A stretch of 64,000 nucleotides of DNA from an uncultured bacterium (GTDB taxonomy: Bacteria > Pseudomonadota > Alphaproteobacteria > Sphingomonadales > Sphingomonadaceae), in NCBI GenBank assembly GCA_942636505.2, contig CALOGB020000055.1, positions 186,001 through 250,000 on the forward strand. Direction: 5' to 3'. How positions within the stretch are numbered: the first letter of the stretch is position 1; each line of letters starts with the position of its first letter. Below, one piece after another: positions 55,136 through 63,876 of this stretch. The notes beneath the pieces are model-generated. The model did no database searches. It was not told the DNA's origin and saw nothing but the letters and a program-made list of their open reading frames with translations. A program made the position numbers and the translations under genes.

Positions 55136-55220
55136 TCGGCGAAGATAGGTTGGGAAGGTAGGTTCGTCACCCTTGCGTTTTTTGCTCTTTGCCGGCGATG
55201 CGCGTGGCAGTTTTACCATG

Positions 55221-55271
55221 TTCTCCCGCGAAGGCGGGAGTCCAGTCTGGGCTCCCGCCTTCGCGGGAGAA
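55221..55271. repeat. Paired palindromic repeat, family B, copy 2
   Basis: TTCTCCCGCGAAGGCGGGAG facing CTCCCGCCTTCGCGGGAGAA around TCCAGTCTGG, followed by CAAGCTTTG, the same trailing sequence as after the copy at 12120-12170. Confidence 0.84.
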
Positions 55272-55305
55272 CAAGCTTTGATGCGGGTGCCCTCACAACT
55301 CTGCA

Positions 55306-55410
55306 CCACCCCGGCGAAGGCCGGGGTCTAATTGGGGGACGTTGCTAACGGAGGGCAGCGCGTCGTTACTCCCACCTTTCCAATTAGGCCCCGGCCTCCG
55401 CCGGGGTGGT
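55306..55410. repeat. Paired palindromic repeat, family A, copy 4
   Basis: CCACCCCGGCGAAGGCCGGG and inverted partner with centre CGTCGTTACTCCCACCTTTC. As at 12000-12170, a family A and a family B pair lie side by side, here in the opposite order. Confidence 0.84.
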
Positions 55411-55487
55411 GGAGAGCGGGGCGGCAGTGCCGTGACCAACAAGGCTAAGACATTGCCCGGCCCGTTCCGCCACGCCATAGCGCGAGC

Positions 55488-57020
55488 GTGAACCGTTACC
55501 CTGTCCTCGCCTGCCTCGTGCTCGGTGCGCTTGCCGCGACCGGGTTCGCTCCGCTCGATCTCTGGCCGCTGACGCTCGTCGCGTTCGCGGTGTGGATGAA
55601 GATCGTCCATGACGCACCGACCCTGCGCAGCGCACTATGGCGCGGGTGGGTGTTCGGGGTCGGGCACTTCACTGTGAACAACAACTGGTTCCAGCATGCG
55701 TTCGACTTCCAGGATGCGATGCCGCCGGTGCTAGGGTACTTCGCGGCGGTCGGTCTCGCGCTGTATCTGGCAGTGTTCCCGATGCTTGCAGGCGGCCTGG
55801 CGTGGCGGATCGCACGACGGCCCGGCACCCCCGACGCGACGTTCGTGCTGGTCTTCGCCGCCGCCTGGATCGCGACCGAATGGCTCCGCGCGACGCTGTT
55901 CACCGGCTATGCCTGGGATCCGCTGAGCGTCGTCTGGCTCCCCGCGATCGGCGTCGCGCGGCTGTCCGCGTGGATCGGGACCTATGCCCTGTCAGGTGTG
56001 ACGATCCTTGCTGCGGGCGCGCTGCTGATGCTCGCCGTACGCCGTTGGACTCTGCCGGCGATTGCGGTTCCGGCGTTGAGCCTCGCCGCGCTGTCTGCGC
56101 TCTGGACCAACGCGCCGCCCCCCGCTCCCGGCACGCCTCTGGTCCGCGTGGTCCAACCCGACATTGGCCAGGAAGACCGCAGCGAGACCGACGGCGAGCG
56201 CGTCCTTACCGCGCTCGAAAAGCTGTCTGGCCAAGGCGGCGCCACTCCGCGTCTCGTCGTCTGGCCCGAAGGCGTCGTCCGCGATTACGTCGAGGATGGC
56301 TACCCGTTCTACGCCTATGGTTGGTCAAGCCCGCTCTACCTCCGCCGCCGCATGGCGCGGTTGCTGGGCCCCCAAGACATCCTGCTGATCGGCGGCACCG
56401 CGCTGGAGTTCAACGCGAAGGATCAGATCTCCGGCGCGGCGAACTCGGTATTCGCGCTCGACGCGCAAGCGCGGTTGCGTGGCCGTTACGACAAGGCGCA
56501 CCTCGTGCCATACGGCGAGTATCTGCCGATGCCGTGGCTGCTGAAGCCGCTCGGGCTCGCGCGGCTCGTGCCCGGTGACATCGACTTCACGTCGGGCAAG
56601 GGTCCTGCGAACCTAACGCTGCCGGGGTTCGGTTCGATCGGGATGCAGATCTGCTACGAGATCATCTTCTCGGGCGAGGTCGTCGACCGCGCGCACCGCC
56701 CCCGCATCCTGTTCAATCCGTCGAACGATGCGTGGTTCGGCAAATGGGGTCCGCCGCAGCATCTCGCCCAGGCCCGGATGCGCGCGATCGAGGAAGGGCT
56801 GCCGATCCTTCGCGCCACCCCGACCGGCATTTCCGCGATCATCGCCGCCGATGGCCGCCTCGTCGCGACCGTCCCGCACGAGACCGCCGGTGCGATCGAG
56901 GAGCCTATGCCGTCCGCGCTGCCTCCCACGCTGTTCTCGCGCGTCGGCAACGCGATGGCGGCGATCGTCGCCATACTCATGCTCGTCACTGCGGTTGCCC
57001 TGCGCCGTCGCCAGCGCTAG
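55488..57020 (+). CDS. lnt: Apolipoprotein N-acyltransferase
   Basis: 510 residues; adds the third acyl chain to outer-membrane lipoproteins. Six N-terminal hydrophobic helices (to about 210) precede the nitrilase-like domain with the catalytic triad E261 (VVWPEGVV), K336 (YDKAHLVPYG) and C389 (MQICYE). The start is a GTG at 55488. It is followed by a 26-bp palindrome and metK. Confidence 0.95.
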   Translation: MNRYPVLACLVLGALAATGFAPLDLWPLTLVAFAVWMKIVHDAPTLRSALWRGWVFGVGHFTVNNNWFQHAFDFQDAMPPVLGYFAAVGLALYLAVFPMLAGGLAWRIARRPGTPDATFVLVFAAAWIATEWLRATLFTGYAWDPLSVVWLPAIGVARLSAWIGTYALSGVTILAAGALLMLAVRRWTLPAIAVPALSLAALSALWTNAPPPAPGTPLVRVVQPDIGQEDRSETDGERVLTALEKLSGQGGATPRLVVWPEGVVRDYVEDGYPFYAYGWSSPLYLRRRMARLLGPQDILLIGGTALEFNAKDQISGAANSVFALDAQARLRGRYDKAHLVPYGEYLPMPWLLKPLGLARLVPGDIDFTSGKGPANLTLPGFGSIGMQICYEIIFSGEVVDRAHRPRILFNPSNDAWFGKWGPPQHLAQARMRAIEEGLPILRATPTGISAIIAADGRLVATVPHETAGAIEEPMPSALPPTLFSRVGNAMAAIVAILMLVTAVALRRRQR

Positions 57021-57021
57021 G

Positions 57022-57047
57022 GTCATATAAAGCTTTCCTTATATGAC
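57022..57047. promoter_or_regulatory. 26-bp palindrome before metK, candidate operator
   Basis: GTCATATAA (57022-57030) and TTATATGAC (57039-57047) are exact complements with AGCTTTCC between, making an AT-rich island in GC-rich DNA. The inner part, CATATAA-(A)G ... TTATATG, resembles ArsR-type SAM/SAH regulator (SahR) sites proposed in alphaproteobacteria, but I recall that motif only roughly. It lies 31 bp before the metK ATG and just after the lnt stop, so it could instead be a short terminator-like hairpin. Confidence 0.55.
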
Positions 57048-57078
57048 GCTCGCTCCAGAGCATGGCAAAGAGGCCCGC

Positions 57079-58296
57079 ATGCGCAAGTCTTTCCTCTTCA
57101 CTTCCGAATCGGTCTCCGAAGGCCATCCCGACAAGGTCGCCGACCAGATCAGCGACACGATCGTCGACCTGTTTCTCGCCAAGGACCCGCAGGCACGCAT
57201 CGCCTGCGAGACGCTGACCACCACGCAGCTCGTCGTCCTCGCCGGTGAAATCCGCGGCAAGGGCATCTATGAGAACGACCAGTGGGCCGACGGTGTGCTG
57301 GAAGAGATCGAGGCTGCGGTGCGCAACACCGTCAAGGAAATCGGCTACGCGCAGTCGGGCTTCCACTGGGAGACGTTCCGCTTCGAGAACAATCTCCACG
57401 GCCAGTCCGCGCACATCGCGATGGGCGTCGACGAGAGCGGCAACAAGGACGAGGGCGCCGGCGACCAGGGCATCATGTTCGGCTATGCGACCGACGAGAC
57501 CCCCGGCCTGATGCCCGCGACGCTGTATTACAGCCACAAGATCCTCGCCAGGATGGCCGAGGATCGTCATTCGGGCGCCGCGCCGTTCCTCGAGCCCGAC
57601 GCGAAGAGCCAGGTCACGCTGTCGTACGAGAATGAAGTGCCAGTCGGCGCGACCGCCCTCGTCGTCTCGACGCAGCACGCGCCGGGCTATTGCGAGAAGG
57701 GCGACAACGCCGATCCCGCGAAATACGCGGTGCTGCGCGACTACGTCATGGGCGTGTTCAAGGATGTGCTGCCTGACGGCTTCATCACCGACGAGACCGC
57801 GATCTACATCAACCCGACCGGCCAGTTCGAGATCGGCGGCCCGGACGGCGACGCAGGCGTGACGGGTCGTAAGATCATCGTCGACACGTACGGCGGCGCG
57901 GCACCCCATGGTGGCGGCGCGTTCTCGGGCAAGGATCCGACGAAGGTCGATCGCTCGGCCGCGTATGTCGCGCGGTATCTGGCGAAGAACGTCGTCGCTG
58001 CGGGTCTCGCGCGTCGCTGCACGATCCAGCTGAGCTACGCGATCGGGATTGCCGAGCCGCTGTCGGTGTATGTCGACACGCATGGCACGGGCACCGTCGA
58101 GGAAGCCAAGCTCGAGGCGGTCCTGCCGAAACTCGTTCGCCTGACGCCGAAGGGCATTCGCGAGCACCTCAAGCTGAACGCGCCGATCTACAAGAAGACG
58201 GCAGCGTATGGTCACTTCGGTCGCGAGCCCGAGGGTGATAATTTTACCTGGGAGAAGACCGATCTGGTCGATGCGCTGAAGGCTGCCGTCGCCTGA
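57079..58296 (+). CDS. metK: S-adenosylmethionine synthetase
   Basis: 405 residues; makes SAM from methionine and ATP. N-terminal [43 protein letters not shown] and the P-loop-like [23 protein letters not shown] are all in place. The ATG at 57079 ([10 protein letters not shown]) is chosen over that at 57043, which lies inside the palindrome and adds a non-conserved stretch. A strong terminator follows. Confidence 0.97.
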   Translation: MRKSFLFTSESVSEGHPDKVADQISDTIVDLFLAKDPQARIACETLTTTQLVVLAGEIRGKGIYENDQWADGVLEEIEAAVRNTVKEIGYAQSGFHWETFRFENNLHGQSAHIAMGVDESGNKDEGAGDQGIMFGYATDETPGLMPATLYYSHKILARMAEDRHSGAAPFLEPDAKSQVTLSYENEVPVGATALVVSTQHAPGYCEKGDNADPAKYAVLRDYVMGVFKDVLPDGFITDETAIYINPTGQFEIGGPDGDAGVTGRKIIVDTYGGAAPHGGGAFSGKDPTKVDRSAAYVARYLAKNVVAAGLARRCTIQLSYAIGIAEPLSVYVDTHGTGTVEEAKLEAVLPKLVRLTPKGIREHLKLNAPIYKKTAAYGHFGREPEGDNFTWEKTDLVDALKAAVA

Positions 58297-58318
58297 TAGC
58301 GACGTCTCTTGTGATGTG

Positions 58319-58357
58319 AAAAAGCCTCCCGCGGACCGGTCCGCGGGAGGCTTTTTT
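58319..58357 (+). terminator. Intrinsic terminator after metK
   Basis: A perfect 28-base palindrome (58324-58351; GCCTCCCGCGGACC and its complement) is flanked by A5 and T6. It starts 23 bp after the metK stop. Confidence 0.93.
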
Positions 58358-58377
58358 GTTGTTGTGGACTGAGCATC

Positions 58378-58530
58378 CAGTCCCTCTCCCGCCGGGGAGA
58401 GGGAGGGAGGAGCCGCTTGGCGACGGAAGGGTGAGGGTTTGGGGGAGAGGGTCCGAGCCTCACTCCCCCTCACCCTCCCGCCCGGCTTCGCCGTGCGGGC
58501 CCCTCCCTCTCCCCGAGGTGAGAGGGTTAT
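58378..58530. repeat. Paired palindromic repeat, family C variant (CCCTCTCC type)
   Basis: Facing units based on CCCTCTCCCGCCGGGGAGAG and CCCTCTCCCCGAGGTGAGAG, with a centre containing AGGGTGAGGGTTTGGGGG and CCGAGCCTCACTCCCCCTCA that also pair. It fills most of the 290 bp between metK and the AI-2E transporter stop. Confidence 0.8.
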
Positions 58531-58586
58531 CGAGGACAAGGCGCGTTCCGCTTGCCAAGCTGTCCCTCGATACGCCGTCTCGGCAG

Positions 58587-59696
58587 CTATTCAGGACGAA
58601 CGGGGTCGGCGGGGTGCGAAGAAACGTGGGCAAGCTCACCCGCTTGGGCATGCCGCTGCTCGGTGAGAATTTGCCACGCCGTCAGGAACAGCGCCGCGAC
58701 CAAAGGCCCGACGACGATACCGCTCAGCCCGACCACCTCGATCCCACCAAGCGTCGTGACCAGCACGATATAATCCGGAATCCCCGTGTCGCGCCCGACC
58801 AGGATAGGCCGGAGGATGTTGTCGGCCAGACCGATCACTACCACCCCCGAGACGATCACGACCACACCCTGCCAGATCGCGCCCGTCGCCAGCAGGTACA
58901 CCGCGACCGGCACCCACACGATCGCCGGCCCGAGCGCCGGCAGCAGCGAGGTCAGCGCCATCAGCAAGCCCCAGAGCAGGGCGGCGGGCACGCCGACGAT
59001 CCAGAAGGTCAGGCCGCCCAGCGCACCCTGGACGAGCCCGACGATCACCGATCCCTTGATCGTCGCGCGCACCACCGCGACGAACTTGTCGACCAGCTTC
59101 ACCGCCACCGAATGCTCGAACGGCAGCGCGCGGCGGATCGCCGGGCCGACCTTGTCGCCGTCGCGGAGGAGGAAGAACGTCACGTACAAGCCTACGCCGA
59201 ACGACAGCAGGAACGCGGCTGCGTTTCGGCCGATCGACAGCGCTTGCCCAGCGATCGAGCGGACGCTGTTGCCAAGGATGTTGGACACCCGCGACTGCGC
59301 CTGTTCGAAGCTGTTGAGCCCGGCCTTGTCCAGCGCACCCTGGATGCGGTTCGGCATCGCGTCGTGGATCTGCTGAAAATACGCGCCGAAATTGATCTGG
59401 CCGCTTTGCAGCTTGGCATAGACCGAGGCGGACTGGTCGATCATCAGGCTGCCGATGAACAGCGTCGGGATGATCACTGCGACGAAGATGATTAGCAAAG
59501 TCAACGCGGCGGCGAGGTTGCGGCGGTCGGGCCAGCGCTTGAGCAGCCACTGGTACAGTGACTGGAACAGGATCGCCGCGAGTGCGCTCCACAACAGCGC
59601 CGCCGCGAACGACGACACGACCACGCACAACGCGATCGTGATCGCCACCAGGAAGGTGATGAAGCCTCCCGTTTCCAGTCGACGCCTGTCGATCAT
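58587..59696 (-). CDS. AI-2E family transporter
   Basis: 369-residue membrane protein of the YhhQ/YdiK-like AI-2E (PerM) family with about eight helices; a soluble stretch (NFGAYFQQIHDAMPNRIQ) lies after helix 3. Most members are uncharacterised exporters, some are Na+/H+ antiporter-like. The start at 59696 (MIDRRRLETGG) is chosen over 59786, which adds a non-hydrophobic lead. Confidence 0.88.
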   Translation of the reverse strand: MIDRRRLETGGFITFLVAITIALCVVVSSFAAALLWSALAAILFQSLYQWLLKRWPDRRNLAAALTLLIIFVAVIIPTLFIGSLMIDQSASVYAKLQSGQINFGAYFQQIHDAMPNRIQGALDKAGLNSFEQAQSRVSNILGNSVRSIAGQALSIGRNAAAFLLSFGVGLYVTFFLLRDGDKVGPAIRRALPFEHSVAVKLVDKFVAVVRATIKGSVIVGLVQGALGGLTFWIVGVPAALLWGLLMALTSLLPALGPAIVWVPVAVYLLATGAIWQGVVVIVSGVVVIGLADNILRPILVGRDTGIPDYIVLVTTLGGIEVVGLSGIVVGPLVAALFLTAWQILTEQRHAQAGELAHVSSHPADPVRPE

Positions 59697-59744
59697 TGCC
59701 GTGTCCCCCGTGATAATAGCGACCGATCGAGCCGGTCCTTTCAA

Positions 59745-59783
59745 AACGTCAAAGCCGCCCCCCGGTGTGTACCGGAAGGCGGC
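59745..59783 (-). terminator. Terminator-like hairpin after the small lipoprotein gene
   Basis: On the minus strand GCCGCC-TTCCGG pairs with CCGGGG-GGCGGC around TACACA (59754-59783), then TTTGACGTTTTG. It is 33 bp past the stop of the lipoprotein gene and 58 bp before the AI-2E start. Confidence 0.6.
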
Positions 59784-59815
59784 CAAGACGCCGGCGCTGG
59801 TGTGCGCCTAGAAGA

Positions 59816-60100
59816 TCAGCGGAGCTTTTCGCTGCCGTTGACCAGTGCATCCTTCTGCGCCTGCGGCATCGCCTGCGCGTTCACGTCGGCATCGTCGATC
59901 GCGTCCGACTGGCGATCGCCATCCTTGCGGACTGCCTTGGCCTGCTCTTCGAGGTTGTCGGCGGTCGCTTCGAGTGCGTCGGCACGGTTGTCCGCGGCCT
60001 TCTCGACCTGGCTGCCGAGCTTGTCATCGCCCTTGCCGCCGCATGCTGCGAGCGAGACGGCCATGGCGGCGAGCGTGACGGCGATGGAAAGCTTCTTCAT
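59816..60100 (-). CDS. Small predicted lipoprotein, Asp/Ala-rich
   Basis: 94 residues. Lipobox SLAAC (16-20) after a short signal, then a charged coiled segment (DDKLGSQVEKAADNRADALEATADNLEEQAKAVRKDGDRQSDAID) and a polar tail. Low complexity and acidic; no family recognised. Similar small lipoproteins are common in sphingomonads. It has its own hairpin downstream. Confidence 0.75.
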   Translation of the reverse strand: MKKLSIAVTLAAMAVSLAACGGKGDDKLGSQVEKAADNRADALEATADNLEEQAKAVRKDGDRQSDAIDDADVNAQAMPQAQKDALVNGSEKLR

Positions 60101-60241
60101 GGGGATAGTCCGTTCTGGTTACGATGCGGTGGCAACCGTCACGCGGGCGTAACGGTTCCGCTATCCCCTTGCCGATCCTTACAAATATCGATTTCGCCGC
60201 AATCTGTGGTCAACGGGTAACACTTGGTTGCGTCGAACCGC

Positions 60242-60871
60242 TCAGGCCTTGGCATGCTCGATCAGCAAGGGTGCCTTGGTCGCCACCGCCGTCTCGACCG
60301 CGGGCGCGACCCGGTCGAAGACCGCGCTGACGAGCGCTTCGGCGATCCACCCGACCGCGGCACCGACGACGAGATCGGAGAGGTAGTGCTTCCCGTTCAC
60401 CGGTTGCGCCGCCGCGACCGCGCCGGAGATCAACGCAGCCGGACCACCGGCGCCAGCGATGTCGCGCGACGCGGCACGTGCAACCGCGACCGCGCCGGCA
60501 GTGTGGCCAGACGGGAACGACGTCTGGTCGTGATCGTCGCTCTTGCCGGGCTCGAACCGCGCTTTGCCGTCCTCGAGCGCCTTTTCGGGGCGAGTGCGGT
60601 CGACCGATGCCTTGATCGCCGACTTGACGAAGGTCGCCGCCGCATGCGCCGCCAGCATCCGGACGCCGCCACGGATCACGTCCGGCCTGCGCGCGATCAG
60701 GCCGATCACGACCGTGCCGATCGAGGTCGCCACAAGCTGCGGCTGGTCGCCGATCTCGGCGAGGAACCCGGTCGCCTTGACCAGCGGTTCGTCGCGGTGC
60801 TCGGCGGCCTTGTGCGTCGCCTTGCGGTCCGCCTTCTCGACGGCCCTTGCGGCGTCCTTGGTCTTGCCCAT
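60242..60871 (-). CDS. PAP2-superfamily phosphatase-like membrane protein
   Basis: 209 residues. The three PAP2 motifs are partly kept: K87-x6-R94P95 (KASVDRTRP), P120SGH123 and H162xxxD166 (GKHYLSD). The arginine normally six residues before that histidine appears to be Q156, which may affect catalysis. A basic N terminus (1-30) precedes three to four helices. Possible substrates: lipid phosphates or undecaprenyl pyrophosphate. The start abuts the FNT channel stop region at 60871. Confidence 0.83.
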   Translation of the reverse strand: MGKTKDAARAVEKADRKATHKAAEHRDEPLVKATGFLAEIGDQPQLVATSIGTVVIGLIARRPDVIRGGVRMLAAHAAATFVKSAIKASVDRTRPEKALEDGKARFEPGKSDDHDQTSFPSGHTAGAVAVARAASRDIAGAGGPAALISGAVAAAQPVNGKHYLSDLVVGAAVGWIAEALVSAVFDRVAPAVETAVATKAPLLIEHAKA

Positions 60872-61695
60872 TAGTTTTTGCCCTGTCCGTCCATTTCACC
60901 GCGCACCTGTGCATGCGCGAGCAAGGCGAACAACCCCGCACCGCCCAGCAAGTTGCCGAGGATCGCCGGCACCATCAGCCCGCCGAGCGCCTGAGCGACC
61001 CCCACCTTACCCGAAAACACCAGCAGCCACGCCTCCACCGATCCGACGATCGAATGGCTGAACGCGGCGATCGCGACGACATAGGTGATCGCGACGATCA
61101 CGAGGAACGACTGTTCGCGCGCATTCGGCAGCGACCAGGCGAGGATCGCGATCATGAATCCGGCCGGGACCGCGTTGACGAACGTCGCGCCGGGCGAGAG
61201 TTCGGTGATCGCCATCGACACCTCGATCATCGCGGTACGAAGCTCGCTGCCGCCGAGCAGGCCCGCGGCGATCATCCCGCCGGCCAGCGCGGTCCCGATG
61301 AGGTTGGCGCCCAGCACGACGCTCCAGAGCCGCAAGGTGCGCCGCAACGCCCAACCCGATGGCTTGGTCACCAACGGCAACATCGCGGTAATCGTGCTCT
61401 CGGTGAACAACTGCATCCGCCCCAGGATCACGACCAAGAAGCCGATCGGATAGCCGAGCGAGACGATGATCGTCCGCCACGGCGTATCGGGCAGCGCGTG
61501 GTGCAGCGCGCCTTCCGCGATCAGCGAACTGGCGATCGCCATGCCCGCGGCGAGCCCGGAGAAGAACAGCGACGATACCGGACGATCGAGTTCTTCCTCG
61601 CCCTCCTCGCGAACCGCCTTGTGCAGGTCCTGCGCATCGGCGGCCTTGAGATCCTCGACGTCTTCGCCGGGCGGATTGGAAGCGTTATCGACCAT
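60871..61695 (-). CDS. FNT-family formate/nitrite transporter
   Basis: 274 residues with six hydrophobic helices of the FNT channel fold (SSLFFSGLAAGMAIASSLIAEG, PIGFLVVILGRMQLFTE and later helices). It carries an acidic cytoplasmic N terminus of about 40 residues, as in the YfdC-like branch; channel substrate is not certain. It lies 65 bp upstream of the divergent trmB start and is followed by the PAP2 gene with one base shared. Confidence 0.9.
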   Translation of the reverse strand: MVDNASNPPGEDVEDLKAADAQDLHKAVREEGEEELDRPVSSLFFSGLAAGMAIASSLIAEGALHHALPDTPWRTIIVSLGYPIGFLVVILGRMQLFTESTITAMLPLVTKPSGWALRRTLRLWSVVLGANLIGTALAGGMIAAGLLGGSELRTAMIEVSMAITELSPGATFVNAVPAGFMIAILAWSLPNAREQSFLVIVAITYVVAIAAFSHSIVGSVEAWLLVFSGKVGVAQALGGLMVPAILGNLLGGAGLFALLAHAQVRGEMDGQGKN

Positions 61696-61760
61696 TACGA
61701 GAGTGCAACGGTCCGCGTCGCGCTTTGCTCCGGCGCAATCGCCCGCTAGAGCGCGCGGCG

Positions 61761-62441
61761 ATGAACGATCCTTCTGTTATCCGCCGCCTCTATGGCCGTC
61801 GCCAGGGCCACAAGCTGCGCCTCGGCCAAGCCGCGCTCGTCGAGGAAACGCTCGCCGACCTGTCGGTGCCCGAGGAAGGGCCGATCGATGCGATGACGTT
61901 GTTCGGCGAGGACCGCCCCTTGCACGTCGAGATCGGCTTCGGCGCGGGCGAGCATCTGGCGGGACAGGCCGCGATGAACCCCGACGTCGGCTTCATCGGC
62001 TGCGAACCGTTCCTCAACGGCGTCGTCGGCGCGCTGGCGCACATCCGCGACGGCGAGCTGACCAACGTCCGGCTGCACATGGGCGATGCGCTCGAAGTGA
62101 TCGAGCGGCTGCCCGACGCGAGCCTCGACCGGCTGTACCTGCTGCACCCCGATCCCTGGCGGAAGGCGCGCCATGCCAAGCGCCGCATGGTCAACCACGG
62201 CCCGCTCGACACGATCGCCGCCAAGCTCAAGCCCGGCGCGGAGTTCCGGCTCGGTACCGACGATCCGACCTATTGCCGCTGGTCGATGATGATCATGAAC
62301 GCGCGCCGCGATTTCGAATGGCAGGCGAAGACGCCGCACGACTTCCTGACACGCCCCGACGATTGGCCCGAGACGCGGTACGAGCGGAAAGCCCGGCGGC
62401 AGGGGCACGAGGTCTGGTATTATCGCTACCTGCGGGTCTGA
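61761..62441 (+). CDS. trmB: tRNA (guanine(46)-N7)-methyltransferase
   Basis: 226 residues. SAM-binding GFGAGEHLAGQA, FIGCEPFLNGVV and the signature LLHPDPWRKARHAKRR are present. The start at 61761 (MNDPSVIRRLYGRRQGHKLRLGQ) is chosen. In many sphingomonads trmB follows metK; here they are about 3.5 kb apart, separated by the minus-strand block. Confidence 0.95.
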   Translation: MNDPSVIRRLYGRRQGHKLRLGQAALVEETLADLSVPEEGPIDAMTLFGEDRPLHVEIGFGAGEHLAGQAAMNPDVGFIGCEPFLNGVVGALAHIRDGELTNVRLHMGDALEVIERLPDASLDRLYLLHPDPWRKARHAKRRMVNHGPLDTIAAKLKPGAEFRLGTDDPTYCRWSMMIMNARRDFEWQAKTPHDFLTRPDDWPETRYERKARRQGHEVWYYRYLRV

Positions 62442-62460
62442 CCCGGCGGCGGTTCGGCAG

Positions 62461-63876
62461 TCAGGTCGCGATGCCGCCCCCGATCGCGCGGACGGTATCG
62501 ACCGCGATCTGTAGTCGCGTGCTCTGCACTTCGAGCAACAGGCGTTGCGCGTCGAGCGCTGCGGTCTGCGCGGTGACGACGTCGAGATAGTCGGACGCGC
62601 CGTCGCGGTAGCGGATCAGCGCGAGGTCTCGCGTGCGTTCGGCCGCTCGAGTTGCGGCCAACTGGTCGCGTTCTTGATCCACCAGGGCACGCGAGCGGGC
62701 GAGGTCGTCCTCGACTTCGCGGAAGGCGGTGAGAACGGTCGAGCGGTAGGATGCCGCCGCCTCGTCATATTGCGCGCGGCTAATGCGCACGCGCGCCCGC
62801 CGTGCACCGCCGTCGAAGATCGCGAGCGCGGCGGATAGCGGCCCGAGTGCCCAGAAGCTGTTCGAGGCGCGGAGGATGTTGCCGTTGCCCGCCTCGAACC
62901 CGCCCGACCCGCCGAGCGTGAGCGACGGGTATTGGGCTGCGCGTGCCACGCCGATCTGGGCATTGGCGGCCGCGATCCGGCGCTCGGCCGCGACGATGTC
63001 GGGGCGGCGTTGCAGGAGCGTGGAAGGTACGCCGACGGGAATCGCGGGCGGACGCTGCAACGTGTCCGCTACGGGAATCGCGAAGGTCGAGGGGGTCTCG
63101 CCAACCAGAGCGGCGATCGCGTGCTCGAACGCCGCACGTGCGCCAGCGACCGCCGACAGTTCCGCGCGCGCGCTCGACAGCAACGCGGCCGAGCGGCTGA
63201 CGTCGATTCCCGAGGCGATGCCGCCGGTGTGGCGCGTGTCGGTCAGGTCGTAGGCGCGCTGGAATGCCGCGACCGTCTGGCGCAGCAACACCGTCCGCGC
63301 ATCGAGACCGCGCATCTGGAAGTACGAGTCCGCCAGTGACGCCTGCAACCCAAGGCGGACCGCGACCACATCCTGCGCGCTGGCCTGCGCCGACGCGGTA
63401 TCCGCGCGGACCGAATTGCGGACGCGGCCGAACAGGTCGATCTCGTACGCCAGCGACGCGCCGACCGAGAGGTTGTTGTAGGTCGCTGCGTTGCCCGGAG
63501 AGAGCGGCCGGCCGGCGGATACGCGCGAACGACCGCCGTCGGCCCCTACCGATATCGACGGCAGTAGCGCGGCACGGGACTCGCCGAGCAGACCCCGCGC
63601 CTGGTCATAGCGGGCGACGGCGGCGGCGAGGTCGGGATTGCCCGCCTCGATCCGCGCTTCGAGCGCGGTCAGCGTCGGATCGTCGAACGCGGTCCACCAC
63701 GCGGCGGGGAGCGACGTGTCGGTAGCCGCTGGCTGCCAGGGCCCCTGCCCTTGCGGTCCGAGTTCCTTGTAGGCCGCGGCGGCCGGGCTCGGCGGAATGC
63801 TGTACGGCGGCGCGAGCGAGCACCCGGCCAGGCTTGCCGCCGCCGCCGCCGCCATACCCAGCCTAGCGCTTCGCAC
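62461..63876 (-). CDS. Outer-membrane efflux lipoprotein (OprM/NodT family)
   Basis: 471 residues. Lipobox LAGC (16-19) then the usual mature start CSLAPPYSIP. Two repeated alpha-helical/beta sections typical of outer-membrane factors (ARYDQARGLLGESRAALLPS; a matching ANAQIGVARAAQYPSLTL) are present. Such proteins form the outer channel of an RND pump. It overlaps the 3' end of the adaptor gene by 14 bp. Confidence 0.92.
   Translation of the reverse strand: MRSARLGMAAAAAASLAGCSLAPPYSIPPSPAAAAYKELGPQGQGPWQPAATDTSLPAAWWTAFDDPTLTALEARIEAGNPDLAAAVARYDQARGLLGESRAALLPSISVGADGGRSRVSAGRPLSPGNAATYNNLSVGASLAYEIDLFGRVRNSVRADTASAQASAQDVVAVRLGLQASLADSYFQMRGLDARTVLLRQTVAAFQRAYDLTDTRHTGGIASGIDVSRSAALLSSARAELSAVAGARAAFEHAIAALVGETPSTFAIPVADTLQRPPAIPVGVPSTLLQRRPDIVAAERRIAAANAQIGVARAAQYPSLTLGGSGGFEAGNGNILRASNSFWALGPLSAALAIFDGGARRARVRISRAQYDEAAASYRSTVLTAFREVEDDLARSRALVDQERDQLAATRAAERTRDLALIRYRDGASDYLDVVTAQTAALDAQRLLLEVQSTRLQIAVDTVRAIGGGIAT

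Larger units (their letters stand above)
55136..55487. other. 352-bp non-coding region with two repeats
   Basis: Between the VOC gene and lnt I see no gene. It holds the family B pair (55221-55271), the family A pair (55306-55410) and about 75 bases before the lnt start. Confidence 0.78.

Noticed and set aside
57021-57078. SAM riboswitch upstream of metK
   Set aside because: Only 58 bases separate lnt and metK and no multi-stem riboswitch consensus could be seen; only one simple palindrome is present.
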